A stretch of 64,000 nucleotides of DNA, from contig NZ_CP127389.1 of NCBI RefSeq assembly GCF_030271835.1, positions 1,524,001 to 1,588,000 of the forward strand. Direction: 5' to 3'. Of this stretch, positions 10,303 to 21,321 are shown in pieces. Position 1 is the first letter of the stretch. Each line of letters begins with the position of its first letter. A program made the translations under genes and the position numbers. The notes beneath the pieces were generated by a model that saw only the letters and a program-made list of their open reading frames with translations, was not told the origin of the DNA and ran no database searches. The DNA is from Proteus appendicitidis. GTDB taxonomy: Bacteria; Pseudomonadota; Gammaproteobacteria; Enterobacterales; Enterobacteriaceae.

Positions 10303-10335
10303 AAAATGGATGGTGTTTGTTCCATCCATTTTTTT
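10303..10335 (+). terminator. Rho-independent terminator after ycfP
   Basis: AATGGATGG pairs with CCATCCATT around an 8-base loop and is followed by a run of T. It ends the hinT-to-ycfP transcription unit. The remaining bases to 10738 are AT-rich and hold the ndh control region; no credible gene is seen there. Confidence 0.92.
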
Positions 10336-10585
10336 ATCTGATGTCGTTAAAACGTTCATACAGCTCTCTCTGCCTATCTCTTCTCAGCATTTGTTTCACC
10401 CCTTTATTTTTATTACCTCAATGATCACGACTGATTTTAACAATCCTCTTTATGTTTATGTTTCTAGCTCCTTGTATTAATTAACAAAACCAATATCCCT
10501 ATGTTTTAAATGGAGATTTATTTCTCACTCAAAGGCAAAAAACAACCATTTTCCTCAAAAAATAGATATGCATATTCAAATATTT

Positions 10586-10599
10586 TTGATATAAATCAA
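10586..10599. promoter_or_regulatory. FNR box upstream of ndh
   Basis: TTGATATAAATCAA is a perfect match to the FNR consensus TTGAT-N4-ATCAA. It lies about 140 bases before the ndh start. In E. coli, FNR represses ndh without oxygen, so the same anaerobic repression is expected here. The exact promoter elements near it were not assigned. Confidence 0.85.
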
Positions 10600-10738
10600 C
10601 TTTGGTATGACCATCTTTCCAATTAACTTGCTTAAGAACAAAAATAACAGCCGAAACGATTTAACTGTCGTTATTTAAGTAGATTTCACTAAGGCTATTT
10701 AAATAACAACAGTAAATATCTTTATGGAGTGACGTTAA

Positions 10739-12046
10739 ATGTCATTAAAAAAAATTGTTATTGTCGGTGGCGGTGCTGGTGGTTTAGAACTGGCGACCAA
10801 ATTAGGCAATAAATTAGGACGCAGCAAAAAAGTAGAGATCACCTTAGTCGATCGCAACAACAGTCATCTGTGGAAACCCCTTTTACATGAAGTAGCAACT
10901 GGCTCTTTAGATGATGGTGTTGATGCTTTAAGTTACCTAGCACATGGCTATAATCATCATTTCAATTTCCAATTAGGCTCTTTAACAGGGCTTGATCGTG
11001 AGCAAAAAAATATCACATTGGCTGCTATTTATAATGAAGAGCAAGAGCTACTCGTACCTGAACGCACATTAGACTACGATATTTTAGTGATGGCGTTAGG
11101 CAGTAAATCAAACGATTTTGGCACACCAGGTATTAAAGAAAACTGTATTTTCTTGGACAGCCCTCAACAAGCACATCGTTTCCATAACGAAATGCTAAAT
11201 TTGTTTTTAAAATACTCAGCAGATACCAATGCACAAGAAGAAAATCGTAAGGTAAATATTGCTATTGTGGGTGGCGGTGCGACCGGTGTTGAACTTTCAG
11301 CCGAATTGCATAATGCAGTACGTCAGCTTAATAGCTATGGATTAAAAAAATTAGCGCCTTCCGCATTAAATATCACCTTGGTTGAAGCAGGAGAGCGTAT
11401 CTTACCTGCATTACCTGTGCGTATTTCTAGTGCTGCACATCAAGAATTAACCAAATTAGGTGTGCGAGTGATGACCAAAACTATGGTCACAAGTGCAGAT
11501 GAAGGTGGATTAAACACCAAAGAAGGTGAGCATATCGATGCTGACTTAATGGTGTGGGCGGCAGGTATTAAAGCGCCTGATTTTATGAAAGAGATTGCTG
11601 GCCTAGAGACTAACCGTATTAATCAGTTGATTGTTAAACCTACCTTACAAACAACCTTAGATGACTCTATTTTTGCGATTGGTGACTGCTCTTCTTGCCC
11701 AAGAAAAGAAGGTGGTTTTGTTCCTCCACGAGCGCAATCTGCACATCAAATGGCAAGTCGTTGTTACAGCAATATTTTAGCAATGTTAAAAGACAAACCA
11801 CTGAAAGATTATGTGTTTACTGATCATGGCTCATTAGTTTCACTCTCTAAATTTAGTACTGTGGGGAGTTTGATGGGGAATTTGATGAAGGGAGACATGA
11901 TGATCGAAGGGCGCATAGCGCGGATTGTTTATATCTCTTTATATCGAATGCATCAAATAGCGTTGCATGGTTATATCAAAACTGGGCTTATGATGTTAGT
12001 TGGATCAATCAATCGAGTGATTAGACCTAAACTAAAACTTCATTAA
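10739..12046 (+). CDS. ndh: NADH:quinone dehydrogenase, type II
   Basis: The 435-residue FAD-containing membrane-associated enzyme passes electrons from NADH to quinone without pumping protons. The FAD-binding [11 protein letters not shown] (residues 9-19) and the NADH-binding [14 protein letters not shown] (about 180-193) are clear, as is the AIGDCS motif (about 318). The C-terminal amphipathic region (residues ~370-430) mediates membrane binding. A perfect FNR box lies upstream and a strong terminator downstream, so it is monocistronic. Confidence 0.97.
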   Translation: MSLKKIVIVGGGAGGLELATKLGNKLGRSKKVEITLVDRNNSHLWKPLLHEVATGSLDDGVDALSYLAHGYNHHFNFQLGSLTGLDREQKNITLAAIYNEEQELLVPERTLDYDILVMALGSKSNDFGTPGIKENCIFLDSPQQAHRFHNEMLNLFLKYSADTNAQEENRKVNIAIVGGGATGVELSAELHNAVRQLNSYGLKKLAPSALNITLVEAGERILPALPVRISSAAHQELTKLGVRVMTKTMVTSADEGGLNTKEGEHIDADLMVWAAGIKAPDFMKEIAGLETNRINQLIVKPTLQTTLDDSIFAIGDCSSCPRKEGGFVPPRAQSAHQMASRCYSNILAMLKDKPLKDYVFTDHGSLVSLSKFSTVGSLMGNLMKGDMMIEGRIARIVYISLYRMHQIALHGYIKTGLMMLVGSINRVIRPKLKLH

Positions 12047-12090
12047 TTTATCTTTTGTTTTATAGACAAGACAAAAGTTACCTTTTGAAG

Positions 12091-12115
12091 CCCTCATATT
12101 ATATGAGGGTTTTTT
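12091..12115 (+). terminator. Rho-independent terminator after ndh
   Basis: CCCTCATA and TATGAGGG form a perfect 8-bp stem with a 3-base loop, followed by six T. Confidence 0.92.
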
Positions 12116-12894
12116 ATCTATTTTTCTTTTAAATTAAATGATTAAATGAGAATATCCAAATAAGATAAATAATCTCAGCATAAAGCACTAGATGATTTGT
12201 CTGTCTATATCAGAAATAACCGATAACTCTAAAACTCAATAGAGTAATGATAAATATAATTTTATTATTAAGGTTAAATTTGTAATATTAAAGATAGCGT
12301 TAATTTTATTTATTACGCTAAATTATTTAAGACTTTTCTTAAATAAAAAATGATGTTTAATTCATTAATTCATCAAATAAAATGTTATGGTGTTTCGTAG
12401 ATTTGTATTAGAAAGATAATAAGTAAAAATTATTATAAATAAGATTAACTTGTTGTTTTTAACCGCATTTAAGTGGATAAAATAATTCTACAAATTTTAA
12501 AAGTAAATTTTATAATATGAGTTAAATATGAAATACCGCCTATTTTTAGGCAACATTTGTTAATTTAGTGTTATCATAATGATGTATTATAAGTTGCATA
12601 ACGATTTTTATATTTTCAGCTTAATAAATTAAGATCTATCTTAATATAATGTGTAAATCTTAAGAATGTAGTTAGTATTTAATTAAGTAATTAAAACAGA
12701 AATAAGTGGTGTATTTAACATGTCATAAATACGTAGTTTACTTATTATGTTAATCAGCATGGATGTTGAATTAAGCTATCAGATTAGAGAATTCATTTAT
12801 TGAATACTAAATATATTAGCCAGTTAGCGTGAAACAGTGGCTTTTATTACGTATCTGTGGCAATTAAGGATAAAACAAATAAAAAGGGGTAAAA
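12116..12894. other. AT-rich noncoding region between ndh and the ycfJ-like gene
   Basis: This stretch of nearly 780 bases is very AT-rich, with long runs of A and T, and holds no ORF that looks coding on either strand. In E. coli, ycfJ starts soon after ndh, so the gap is unusually long here. It may hold a regulatory region or remnants of lost genes; no RNA gene could be recognised. Confidence 0.6.
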
Positions 12895-13395
12895 GTGGGT
12901 GTTAATGTCAGAAAGTACACACTAATAGGACTAATCATAGTATTAGCTATTCTTTCATTTATTGCATGGAGGTGGGTATTTCCCCAACCTCAATACGCTC
13001 ATGTCGTTTCGGCTACGCCTATTAAATCGACCGTTTTTGTGACAGAAGAGTATTGTCATCGAATTGGCTTACCGACACCTTTTACACCAGAAAAATTGTC
13101 ACGATTTCACCCAGCAGAGCAAGAATGCCGAGTGTTTTATATGATTGAAGCACTCAATAACAGTAATATTGCTAATTTCCCTTATCCTCAATTTAAAGAG
13201 TGCATCCCGATTTATCGTCAAGAGCGTAGAATTGTGGGTTATGATGTGCTTTATACTATCGATGGAACACCGGGCAAAGTCCGTACCACGTTTAAACCTG
13301 GTGAAATTATCGCGTTAGATTCTGATGGTAGGCTGATTTTAGAACAAGAACCTTATTGTTCTATGAATGAAAAAGTACCTTGTCGCAAAGAGTAA
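12895..13395 (+). CDS. YcfJ-like envelope protein lacking the glycine zipper
   Basis: The 166-residue protein has one N-terminal membrane segment (residues 8-27). Two blocks match E. coli YcfJ: QYAHVVSATPIKSTV (about 33-47) and VGYDVLYTIDGTPGKVR ... ALDSDGRLIL (about 116-150). Between them YcfJ has a glycine-zipper 2TM domain; here that is replaced by a soluble stretch with several cysteines (EYCHRIG, QECRVFY, KECIPIY). The position after ndh matches ycfJ. Start GTG has an AAAAGGGG site. The function is unknown. Confidence 0.75.
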   Translation: MGVNVRKYTLIGLIIVLAILSFIAWRWVFPQPQYAHVVSATPIKSTVFVTEEYCHRIGLPTPFTPEKLSRFHPAEQECRVFYMIEALNNSNIANFPYPQFKECIPIYRQERRIVGYDVLYTIDGTPGKVRTTFKPGEIIALDSDGRLILEQEPYCSMNEKVPCRKE

Positions 13396-13430
13396 ACTTA
13401 TCAATAGAACAAACCTAAGAATATAAAAAG

Positions 13431-13466
13431 AAAGGCGTAATAAAGTGACTTTGATTACGCCTTTTT
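13431..13466. terminator. Bidirectional terminator between ycfJ-like gene and mfd
   Basis: AAAGGCGTAAT pairs with ATTACGCCTTT around a 12-base loop. T runs follow on both strands, so it serves the ycfJ-like gene (plus) and mfd (minus), which converge on it. Confidence 0.88.
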
Positions 13467-13482
13467 GTTGATTCAATAACCG

Positions 13483-16400
13483 CTAGAGTGCGGTTATTTT
13501 ATGCTCATTAAATGCACTTAACATATCATCAATAAAAGTGAGTCGTTTTTCACGCTCAGTTAAATCAGTAATAAATTTCAGTTTTGAAGGACCATCTAAG
13601 CGGAAAATAGCAGGTTGCTCTTGAAGTAGGCTGATTAAATATCCTGGATCAACCTTATTCTTTTCACCAAACTCAATAAATCCACCTTTATCATGGGCTT
13701 CAATTCGAGTGATACCCAAGCTCATTGCACTTAAACGAATAGCCGCATTACGCAGTAGATAACGCCCTGCATCAGGCAGCTTACCAAATCTATCAATTAA
13801 CTCTGCTCTTAGATCATTAAGCTCTGTTACATCAATGGCACTGGCAATTCGTTTATAGAATGAAAGTCTGACATTTACATCAGGAATATAATCATCCGGC
13901 AACAAGACAGGCATTCTTAATTCAATTTCAGTTTGTTGATTGGTGAGATCTTCAAGTGATGGCTCTCTACCTTCTTTAAGCGCTTCTACTGCACTTTCTA
14001 GCAATTCCATATAAAGTGAGAAGCCGACAGTATTCATTTGACCGCTCTGTTCTTCACCTAATAATTCACCCGCACCTCGAATTTCTAGATCATGAGTTGC
14101 TAATGCAAAACCTGCACCCAGATCTTCCAGTGAAGCAATCGCTTCTAAACGTTTATGAGCATCCTTTGTCATTGCTTTAGGGTGTGGCGTCAGCAAATAA
14201 GCATAAGCTTGATGATGAGAACGACCTACACGACCACGTAACTGATGTAATTGCGCTAAGCCAAAGTGATCTGCTCGTTCAATAATAATGGTGTTCGCGC
14301 TAGGTATATCGATACCTGTTTCAATAATTGTGGTGCAAAGTAACACATTAAAACGTTGGTGATGGAAATCATTCATCACACGCTCAAGTTCACGTTCACG
14401 CATTTGCCCGTGACCAATGCCAATACGCGCTTCAGGAACGAGTGTAGCTAGTCTCTCGCGGGCTTTTTCGATATTTTCAACATCGTTATACAAGTAATAA
14501 ACTTGTCCACCACGCAATGTCTCACGCAAGATAGCTTCACGCACTACTAAGTCGTCATATTCTCGCACAAAGGTTTTCACCGATAAGCGACGTGCTGGTG
14601 GCGTTGCAATAATGGAAAGATCACGCATACCACTCATTGCCATATTCAATGTACGAGGAATTGGCGTTGCTGTTAGCGTTAAAATATCGACATTAGCACG
14701 CATGGCTTTTATTCGCTCTTTATGGCGAACACCAAAACGATGCTCTTCATCGACAATTAATAGCCCTAAATCTTTCCACTGAATATTAGGTTGAAGCAAT
14801 TTATGTGTACCAATGACAATATCAACGGTTCCTTCTGCCAGTTTTTCTGTAATTTGCTGTTGCTCTTTTGCGCTACGAAAACGCGAGATCATCTCAATGT
14901 TAACGGGCCAATTAGCAAAACGATCACGGAAATTATCAAAATGTTGCTGAGCCAATAGGGTAGTTGGCACTAAAATAGCGACTTGTTTATTGTTGTTGAC
15001 GGCAAGAAATGCAGCGCGCATCGCCACTTCTGTTTTACCAAATCCGACATCACCACAGACGAGTCTATCCATTGAAATGGCTTGGCACATATCGCTAAGT
15101 ACAGCATTGATTGCCATTTCTTGATCAGGTGTTGTTTCAAAAGGAAAGCTTTGGCGGAATGATTGGTACTGCTCTTTATCCATTTTAAAGGCAAAGCCTG
15201 TTTTTACTTCGCGTTGAGCATAAACATCTAATAACTCTGCTGCGACATCACGTACTTTTTCAGCGGCTTTTTGGCGCGCTCTTACCCATGCATCGCCACC
15301 CAATTTATGTAGTGGGGCATTTTCATCTGCACCACCAGAATAACGACTAATCAAATGCAGTGATGAAACAGGCACATAAAGCTTGTCATTACCCGCGTAA
15401 CTTAACATCAAGTATTCAGCTTTAACGCCACCGGCTTCTAGTGTTGTCATTCCTTGATAGCGACCAACACCATGTTGAAGATGAACAACGGGTTGTCCTA
15501 TGCTTAATTCAGCAAGGTTACGAATTAATGTATCTGTATTAATTGCACGGCGATTGTCTTGGCGACGACGATTAACGCGTTCACCTAACATGTCACTTTC
15601 ACAGATCATGGCTAATTGACGATGGTTATCAATAAATCCATGTTCAGCAGCACCAATGATAAAGTAAAAACCTTTCTTTTGAGCATCAGATAATTCAATG
15701 ATCTGCTTGGGCGCTATTTTTATGCGCGATAAAAGCTCTTGTACGGTTTCACGTCGTCCTTCACTTTCAACAGAGAAAATAACGCTGCCTGAAAATTGTT
15801 CTTGGAATCGACGTAAGTTATCTAAAGGTGATTTGCTTTGCGCGTTAATCGATAAATCAGGAAGAGGTTGATAGCCTAAATTGGTCTGTCCTGCCTTTTC
15901 TGGCAGCGTTTCTGTTTTAAGTTGAATACGAGGCCACTGTTTTAATTCTTTATTAAATTTATCAACATTTAGCCAAATATCATCAGGCGGTAATAGGGGG
16001 CGCATAGGATCAACGCGACGGCTTTCAAAACGTTGATTAATGTCTTGCCAAAATTTTTCTGCAAAATCTTGTAGATCTTGCGTCACTATCAATGTGTTTT
16101 TAGGGAAATAAGCAAATAAGTTAGATAAAGGCTGTTCAAAAAACAGGGATTGCCAATATTCAATTCCCGTTGGCAAGATGTGTTTACTGACTTGCTGATA
16201 AATATGTTCTGGATCACGTCTTACGTCAAACCGTTCACGCCATTGGCTACGGAAAGTTTCTATCGCATTTGCATCTGTGGGGAATTCATGCGCAGGCAAT
16301 AAATTAATTTGATCAACTTCAGCTAATGTTCGTTGTGTATCGACATCAAAAGTACGCAGGCTATCTATTTCGTCATCAAAAAAATCAATACGATAAGGAA

Positions 16401-16932
16401 ATTCACTTCCCATCGGAAATAAATCTAATAATGCCCCACGCGTTGCGTATTCTCCATGTTCTAATACTTGCTCAACATGACGATATCCCGCTTCATCTAA
16501 TGTTTTACGTAAATTATCACGAGAAAGTACCTCTCCTTTTTGCATTACCAACGCATGACTTGCGAGATAATCCGTAGGGCAGACTTTCTGCATTAACGTA
16601 TTGACAGGTAAGATTAAAATTCCCTTGAGAAGTGATGGAATACGGTATAGCGTAGAAAGGCGGTTTGAGATGATCTCTTGGTGAGGTGAAAAACTGTCGT
16701 ATGGCAGTGTTTCCCAATCCGATAATGTCTCTACTGGATAATCACAAAACTGACGGATTTCATCTTGTAAACGTAATGCATTTTGCATATCACGAGTAAC
16801 AAGAACGACTAATCCAGAGTGACGTTTGATGATCTCTGCACATTCTAGAGCGCAAGCGGCACCAGTCAGTTGGCCTAGCTGACGAGTATCCCCTTGTTTT
16901 ATAGGAAGTTGATAACGATATTCTGAGGACAT
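13483..16932 (-). CDS. mfd: Transcription-repair coupling factor Mfd
   Basis: The 1149-residue ATP-driven DNA translocase displaces RNA polymerase stalled at lesions and recruits UvrA. The order is UvrB-like N-terminal module, RNA polymerase-interaction domain (around HLQHGVGRYQGMTTLE), helicase motor with Walker A GDVGFGKTE and Walker B DEEHRFG, the LTATPIPRTL and QLRGRVGRS motifs, then the C-terminal TRCF domain. The start at 16932 gives MSSEYRYQLP, matching E. coli; an in-frame ATG at 16977 would add 15 residues without homology. It is divergent from lolC. Confidence 0.97.
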   Translation of the reverse strand: MSSEYRYQLPIKQGDTRQLGQLTGAACALECAEIIKRHSGLVVLVTRDMQNALRLQDEIRQFCDYPVETLSDWETLPYDSFSPHQEIISNRLSTLYRIPSLLKGILILPVNTLMQKVCPTDYLASHALVMQKGEVLSRDNLRKTLDEAGYRHVEQVLEHGEYATRGALLDLFPMGSEFPYRIDFFDDEIDSLRTFDVDTQRTLAEVDQINLLPAHEFPTDANAIETFRSQWRERFDVRRDPEHIYQQVSKHILPTGIEYWQSLFFEQPLSNLFAYFPKNTLIVTQDLQDFAEKFWQDINQRFESRRVDPMRPLLPPDDIWLNVDKFNKELKQWPRIQLKTETLPEKAGQTNLGYQPLPDLSINAQSKSPLDNLRRFQEQFSGSVIFSVESEGRRETVQELLSRIKIAPKQIIELSDAQKKGFYFIIGAAEHGFIDNHRQLAMICESDMLGERVNRRRQDNRRAINTDTLIRNLAELSIGQPVVHLQHGVGRYQGMTTLEAGGVKAEYLMLSYAGNDKLYVPVSSLHLISRYSGGADENAPLHKLGGDAWVRARQKAAEKVRDVAAELLDVYAQREVKTGFAFKMDKEQYQSFRQSFPFETTPDQEMAINAVLSDMCQAISMDRLVCGDVGFGKTEVAMRAAFLAVNNNKQVAILVPTTLLAQQHFDNFRDRFANWPVNIEMISRFRSAKEQQQITEKLAEGTVDIVIGTHKLLQPNIQWKDLGLLIVDEEHRFGVRHKERIKAMRANVDILTLTATPIPRTLNMAMSGMRDLSIIATPPARRLSVKTFVREYDDLVVREAILRETLRGGQVYYLYNDVENIEKARERLATLVPEARIGIGHGQMRERELERVMNDFHHQRFNVLLCTTIIETGIDIPSANTIIIERADHFGLAQLHQLRGRVGRSHHQAYAYLLTPHPKAMTKDAHKRLEAIASLEDLGAGFALATHDLEIRGAGELLGEEQSGQMNTVGFSLYMELLESAVEALKEGREPSLEDLTNQQTEIELRMPVLLPDDYIPDVNVRLSFYKRIASAIDVTELNDLRAELIDRFGKLPDAGRYLLRNAAIRLSAMSLGITRIEAHDKGGFIEFGEKNKVDPGYLISLLQEQPAIFRLDGPSKLKFITDLTEREKRLTFIDDMLSAFNEHKITAL

Positions 16933-17125
16933 AAGCGTGTAATGTGAACTCTTTGTTGTAGTTAACTCCCAACACATCTTTAGCTTAATGGCTAAAGCTT
17001 AAACTGGCGGGCAGGTTAAGATAAAAGAAAAACCACAGTTTGGGAATAGAGTGGTTCCATTCAGTAAGACTACCCTTTATTATCCCTGAACACTTCGCAT
17101 TAGCAACAGGAACAGCACAGATTTC

Positions 17126-18328
17126 ATGTACAATTCTGTCTCATTTTATATAGGGCTCCGTTATATGCGGGGTCGTGCGGTCGATAAATTCGGTCGCTTC
17201 GTCTCATGGCTATCCGCTTTAGGGATTATGTTAGGTGTAGCGGCACTGATCACAGTGACTTCTGTCATGAATGGCTTTGAACGTTCATTGCAAGAAAGCA
17301 TTCTTGCTTATATTCCACAAGCCATTGTGACATCACCTAGCGGACAATTACCCCGCGATCCAAATATAGCTGAAAGATTACTGACGCGTGAAGGTATCAT
17401 AAACGTTACCCCTTTAGTAGAAGGCGATGTTGTTTTGCAAAGTAAAGACAATATCAGCGTTGGTGTCATGCTGGGTATAGAAAAAGCGCAAGATGAACCT
17501 TTAACGAAACATATTCGTTATGGCGATTTTTCTATGCTGAAAGCAGGGGATTATGGTGTCATTTTAGGCAGTGGTCTTGCTAAACAGTTAAAAGCAAAAG
17601 AAGGAGATAGCATTCGCCTTATTGTGCCAAGTGTAAGCCAATTAACGCCAATGGGAAGATTACCTAGCCAACGGTTATTTACTGTTAAAGGTATTTTCCA
17701 AAGTGGTGGTGATGCAGATGCCTCTCAAATCTTAGTTAATCAGCAAGATGCGGCACGTTTAATGCGTTATCAGCCGGGTAATATTACAGGATGGCGTCTT
17801 TTCTTTACTGATCCTCTCAATATTGAAAAATACAGTACACAATCTTTAGATAAAAATCTAAGTTGGAGAGATTGGCGCGAACGTAAAGGTGAATTTTTCC
17901 AAGCCGTTAAAATGGAAAAAAATATGATGGGATTATTATTAAGCTTAATTATAGCAGTGGCGGCTTTTAATATTATTACTTCACTTTCTTTGTTGGTCAT
18001 GGAAAAACAAGGTGAAGTCGCTATTTTGCAAACGATGGGTTTAAAACGCTCTCAGATTATGTCCATTTTTATGCTACAAGGGGCAGGTGCAGGTATTTTA
18101 GGGGCGGTAGCTGGTGGTCTGTTAGGCGCATTACTCTCAAGTCAATTAAACGTCATTATGCCGGCGGTAGGACTTATTCCTCAAGGTGTGGAATTGCCCG
18201 CAACACTTGATTGGGGACGCGTCTTTATGATTGGTTTCTCCGCTATTATCATTTCCCTTTTATCCACTTTATACCCGTCTTGGCGGGCCGCGGCTATTCA
18301 GCCAGCAGAGGCGCTACGTTATGAGTAA
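17126..18328 (+). CDS. lolC: Lipoprotein-releasing ABC transporter permease LolC
   Basis: The 400-residue inner-membrane protein has one N-terminal and three C-terminal transmembrane helices around a large periplasmic MacB-like domain. With LolD and LolE it extracts lipoproteins from the inner membrane and hands them to LolA. The LolA-binding hook region is around residues 170-185 ([11 protein letters not shown]). It begins the lolCDE operon and its stop overlaps the lolD start. Confidence 0.97.
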   Translation: MYNSVSFYIGLRYMRGRAVDKFGRFVSWLSALGIMLGVAALITVTSVMNGFERSLQESILAYIPQAIVTSPSGQLPRDPNIAERLLTREGIINVTPLVEGDVVLQSKDNISVGVMLGIEKAQDEPLTKHIRYGDFSMLKAGDYGVILGSGLAKQLKAKEGDSIRLIVPSVSQLTPMGRLPSQRLFTVKGIFQSGGDADASQILVNQQDAARLMRYQPGNITGWRLFFTDPLNIEKYSTQSLDKNLSWRDWRERKGEFFQAVKMEKNMMGLLLSLIIAVAAFNIITSLSLLVMEKQGEVAILQTMGLKRSQIMSIFMLQGAGAGILGAVAGGLLGALLSSQLNVIMPAVGLIPQGVELPATLDWGRVFMIGFSAIIISLLSTLYPSWRAAAIQPAEALRYE

Positions 18329-19079
18329 TTCTTCTTTGAATAAACAACCCATGGCATCAGAAAAACAAATGCAAATTAATAAAGATGGTTTATTGGATTG
18401 CCACGCCCTATGTAAACAATACCAAGATGGTTCTATTTCCACACAAGTGCTGAAATCAGTCTCTTTTAAAATGGATAAGGGCGATTTTCTTGCCATAGTG
18501 GGAAGTTCAGGCTCCGGAAAAAGTACCTTATTACATTTGTTGGGTGGGTTAGATTCACCCACATCAGGTGAAGTCTTTTTTAAAGGGCAATCACTTAATA
18601 AATTATCCTCTTCTGAAAAGGCTGATCTACGTAATAGCCAATTGGGTTTTATTTATCAATTTCATCATCTATTGCCTGATTTTACCGCACTTGAAAATGT
18701 TGCTATGCCACTGATGATTGGTGGCACGAGCGCTTCTGTGGCGAAAGAAAAAGCAATGTCTTTACTTGAAGCGGTTGGGTTAAAGGATCGCGCTCATCAT
18801 CGTCCTTCAGAGCTTTCTGGTGGTGAGAGACAACGCGTTGCGATTGCGAGAGCATTAGTGAACGATCCTGCATTAGTCCTTGCCGATGAACCAACGGGTA
18901 ATCTTGACCAGAAAAACGCAGAAGGGATTTTCGAATTGTTGATTAAGTTAAACAAAGAAAAACAAACTGCTTTTCTGGTTGTAACGCATGATTTATCACT
19001 GGCTGCTCGTTTTCAGCGCCAACTTGAAATGAAAGATGGTCAACTACAGTCACAAAACGCAATTTCAGGAGTGAAATAA
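18321..19079 (+). CDS. lolD: Lipoprotein-releasing ATPase LolD
   Basis: This is the ABC ATPase of the LolCDE complex. Walker A is GSSGSGKST, the Q-loop region is [11 protein letters not shown], the signature is [15 protein letters not shown], Walker B is [12 protein letters not shown], and the switch His is in VVTHD. ATG 18321 overlaps the lolC stop by 8 bases and gives 252 residues, with about 20 more at the N-terminus than E. coli LolD; internal Met11 and Met17 are alternative starts. Confidence 0.96.
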   Translation: MSNSSLNKQPMASEKQMQINKDGLLDCHALCKQYQDGSISTQVLKSVSFKMDKGDFLAIVGSSGSGKSTLLHLLGGLDSPTSGEVFFKGQSLNKLSSSEKADLRNSQLGFIYQFHHLLPDFTALENVAMPLMIGGTSASVAKEKAMSLLEAVGLKDRAHHRPSELSGGERQRVAIARALVNDPALVLADEPTGNLDQKNAEGIFELLIKLNKEKQTAFLVVTHDLSLAARFQRQLEMKDGQLQSQNAISGVK

Positions 19080-20326
19080 TGGCGCAATTGCCACTTGCAT
19101 TAGTGACCGCATTACGTTTTTCAAGAGGGCGAAAACGTGCGGGAATGGTTTCTTTAATTTCAGTTATTTCAACACTGGGCATTATGCTTGGGGTTGCCGT
19201 CTTAATTATTGGTCTAAGTGCCATGAATGGCTTTGAGCGTGAATTAAAAAACCGCATTTTATCAGTGGTGCCTCACGGACAAATTTATTCAGTAGAACAG
19301 CCATTTGTACAATGGCAATCAGCATTACCTCGTATTGAAAATACCCAAGGTGTTGTCGCTGCTGCTCCTTATATTTTACTTACTGGATTGTTAGAAAAAG
19401 GAACAGAGTTAAAGGCAGTACAAGTCATGGGTGTCTCACCTGAAAAACAAGGTGATATCAGCCTATTGCCTCGATATGTACAAAACAATGCATGGCAAGA
19501 TTTTAAGGCCGGTAAGCAACAAATTATTATCGGGCAAGGTGTTGCCGATGCATTGAAAATAAAACAAGGTGATTGGCTCACCGTGTTAATTCCTAATAAT
19601 GACGATCCTACTAAATTATTACAGCCTAAACGTATCCGTTTACAAGTGAGTGGTATCTTTAAATTAAGTGGGATGCTCGATCATCAATTAGCCTTAATTC
19701 CTTTAGCCGATGCTCAGCAATATATGGATTACGGGCAAGGTATTACAGGAATTGAAGTGAAAACGGTTGATCCTTTTTTCGCGAATGAAATTATTCATAA
19801 TGCGGGATTAAACAGTAAAGAATATGTCTATGCTAAAAGCTGGATAAGTGACTACGGCTATATGTATAGCGATATTCAGATGATCCGTAGCATTATGTAT
19901 TTATCGATGATCTTAGTGATTGGTGTCGCTTGTTTTAATATTGTTTCAACGCTGATTATGGCGGTAAGAGATAAAAGTAGTGATATTGCTATTTTACGAA
20001 CGTTAGGTGCGCGAGATAGCCATATTCGTAATATCTTTTTATGGTACGGTTTATTATCAGGCATGATTGGTTGTGTCGCAGGTGTGATATTGGGTGTCTT
20101 GGTTGCTTATAATTTAACGCCATTAGTGTCTGTTATTGAATCATTAACGGGACACAGCGTGTTGTCTGGCGATGTTTATTTCGTTGATTTTCTACCTTCA
20201 GAAGTTCATTTAATTGACGTTTTCTCTGTATTTATTACCACTGTGATCTTAAGCCTGATTGCAAGTTGGTATCCTGCACGCCGAGCCACTAAACTAGATC
20301 CTGCAAGAATTTTAAGTGGACAATAA
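19079..20326 (+). CDS. lolE: Lipoprotein-releasing ABC transporter permease LolE
   Basis: The 415-residue paralogue of LolC has the same layout: an N-terminal helix (residues ~24-45), a periplasmic domain and three C-terminal helices. In the E. coli system LolE binds incoming lipoproteins and LolC binds LolA. Its ATG shares one base with the lolD stop (TAATG), so it is translationally coupled. [17 protein letters not shown] coupling-helix motif is present near residue 300. Confidence 0.97.
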   Translation: MAQLPLALVTALRFSRGRKRAGMVSLISVISTLGIMLGVAVLIIGLSAMNGFERELKNRILSVVPHGQIYSVEQPFVQWQSALPRIENTQGVVAAAPYILLTGLLEKGTELKAVQVMGVSPEKQGDISLLPRYVQNNAWQDFKAGKQQIIIGQGVADALKIKQGDWLTVLIPNNDDPTKLLQPKRIRLQVSGIFKLSGMLDHQLALIPLADAQQYMDYGQGITGIEVKTVDPFFANEIIHNAGLNSKEYVYAKSWISDYGYMYSDIQMIRSIMYLSMILVIGVACFNIVSTLIMAVRDKSSDIAILRTLGARDSHIRNIFLWYGLLSGMIGCVAGVILGVLVAYNLTPLVSVIESLTGHSVLSGDVYFVDFLPSEVHLIDVFSVFITTVILSLIASWYPARRATKLDPARILSGQ

Positions 20327-20411
20327 GTTTATTGACATACACAGAAGAAAAAACGCTTAAACTAGTGAAGATAAGAAACGCGATATTTAAATTTGAAAAC
20401 CAAGGATTGTA

Positions 20412-21269
20412 ATGATGAAACTTAAACTTCGTCATCGTCGGCTTAGAAAGTTTCGTAAAATTAAAAGTTTACGTAGACAACATTCACGTTGTCGCTATTT
20501 TCATCTAACCCATAAAACGGAACATGAAATGAATTTACCCAAAGTTGTCGTATTAACAGGGGCTGGCATTTCGGCTGAATCAGGAATTAAAACATTCCGA
20601 TCAGAAGATGGATTGTGGGAAGAACATCGCGTTGAAGATGTTGCAACACCTGAAGGTTATCAACGCAATCCCCAATTAGTTCAACAGTTTTACAATGAAC
20701 GTCGTCGCCAATTGCAACAGCCCTCTATTCAACCTAATGAAGCGCATTATGCATTAGCGAAGTTAGAGCAACGTTTAGGTAAAGACAATTTTTTACTGGT
20801 TACGCAAAATATTGATAATTTGCATGAAAAAGCAGGTAGTAAACATATTTTGCATATGCACGGTGAATTGCTAAAAGTGCGTTGCCCTCAATCTCGCCAA
20901 GTCTTTGAGTGGAAAGGGGACTTAGAAACAACCGATCGTTGTCATTGTTGCCAATTTCCATCGCCATTACGCCCACATATTGTCTGGTTTGGTGAAATGC
21001 CAATTGGTATGGAAGAGATTTATCACGCTTTGGCTGAGGCTGATATTTTTATCTCTATCGGTACATCTGGAAATGTTTATCCAGCAGCTGGTTTTGTCCA
21101 TGAAGCTCGGTTAACAGGCGCTCATACCGTTGAATTAAATCTTGAACCCAGTTTGGTTGAAAGCCAGTTTGAAGAAAAACATTATGGTCCTGCAAGTCAG
21201 GTCGTTGATGAATATGTTCATAAATTGTTTGAATTAATTAATGATCCTAAAGCTGATTTGACGCAATAA
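20412..21269 (+). CDS. cobB: NAD-dependent protein deacylase CobB (sirtuin), long form
   Basis: This is a class III sirtuin: [19 protein letters not shown] and the catalytic His in HMHGEL are present, plus a zinc module (CPQS ... CHCC). The Tyr and Arg of YNERR are the acyl-selective residues of desuccinylating sirtuins. The first 39 residues form an Arg/Lys-rich extension ([19 protein letters not shown]), as in the long E. coli CobB isoform. ATG at 20412 has an AAGGA site; internal Met40 (20529) would give the short isoform. Confidence 0.95.
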   Translation: MMKLKLRHRRLRKFRKIKSLRRQHSRCRYFHLTHKTEHEMNLPKVVVLTGAGISAESGIKTFRSEDGLWEEHRVEDVATPEGYQRNPQLVQQFYNERRRQLQQPSIQPNEAHYALAKLEQRLGKDNFLLVTQNIDNLHEKAGSKHILHMHGELLKVRCPQSRQVFEWKGDLETTDRCHCCQFPSPLRPHIVWFGEMPIGMEEIYHALAEADIFISIGTSGNVYPAAGFVHEARLTGAHTVELNLEPSLVESQFEEKHYGPASQVVDEYVHKLFELINDPKADLTQ

Positions 21270-21321
21270 TTATTTTATAGAGTTCCCTATTATTGTTCTT
21301 AGAGAGATCTTAGGGGGCAAA

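Noticed and set aside
10175..10480. 101-residue frame after ycfP
   Set aside because: It starts inside ycfP, crosses a strong terminator and reads low-complexity AT-rich sequence.
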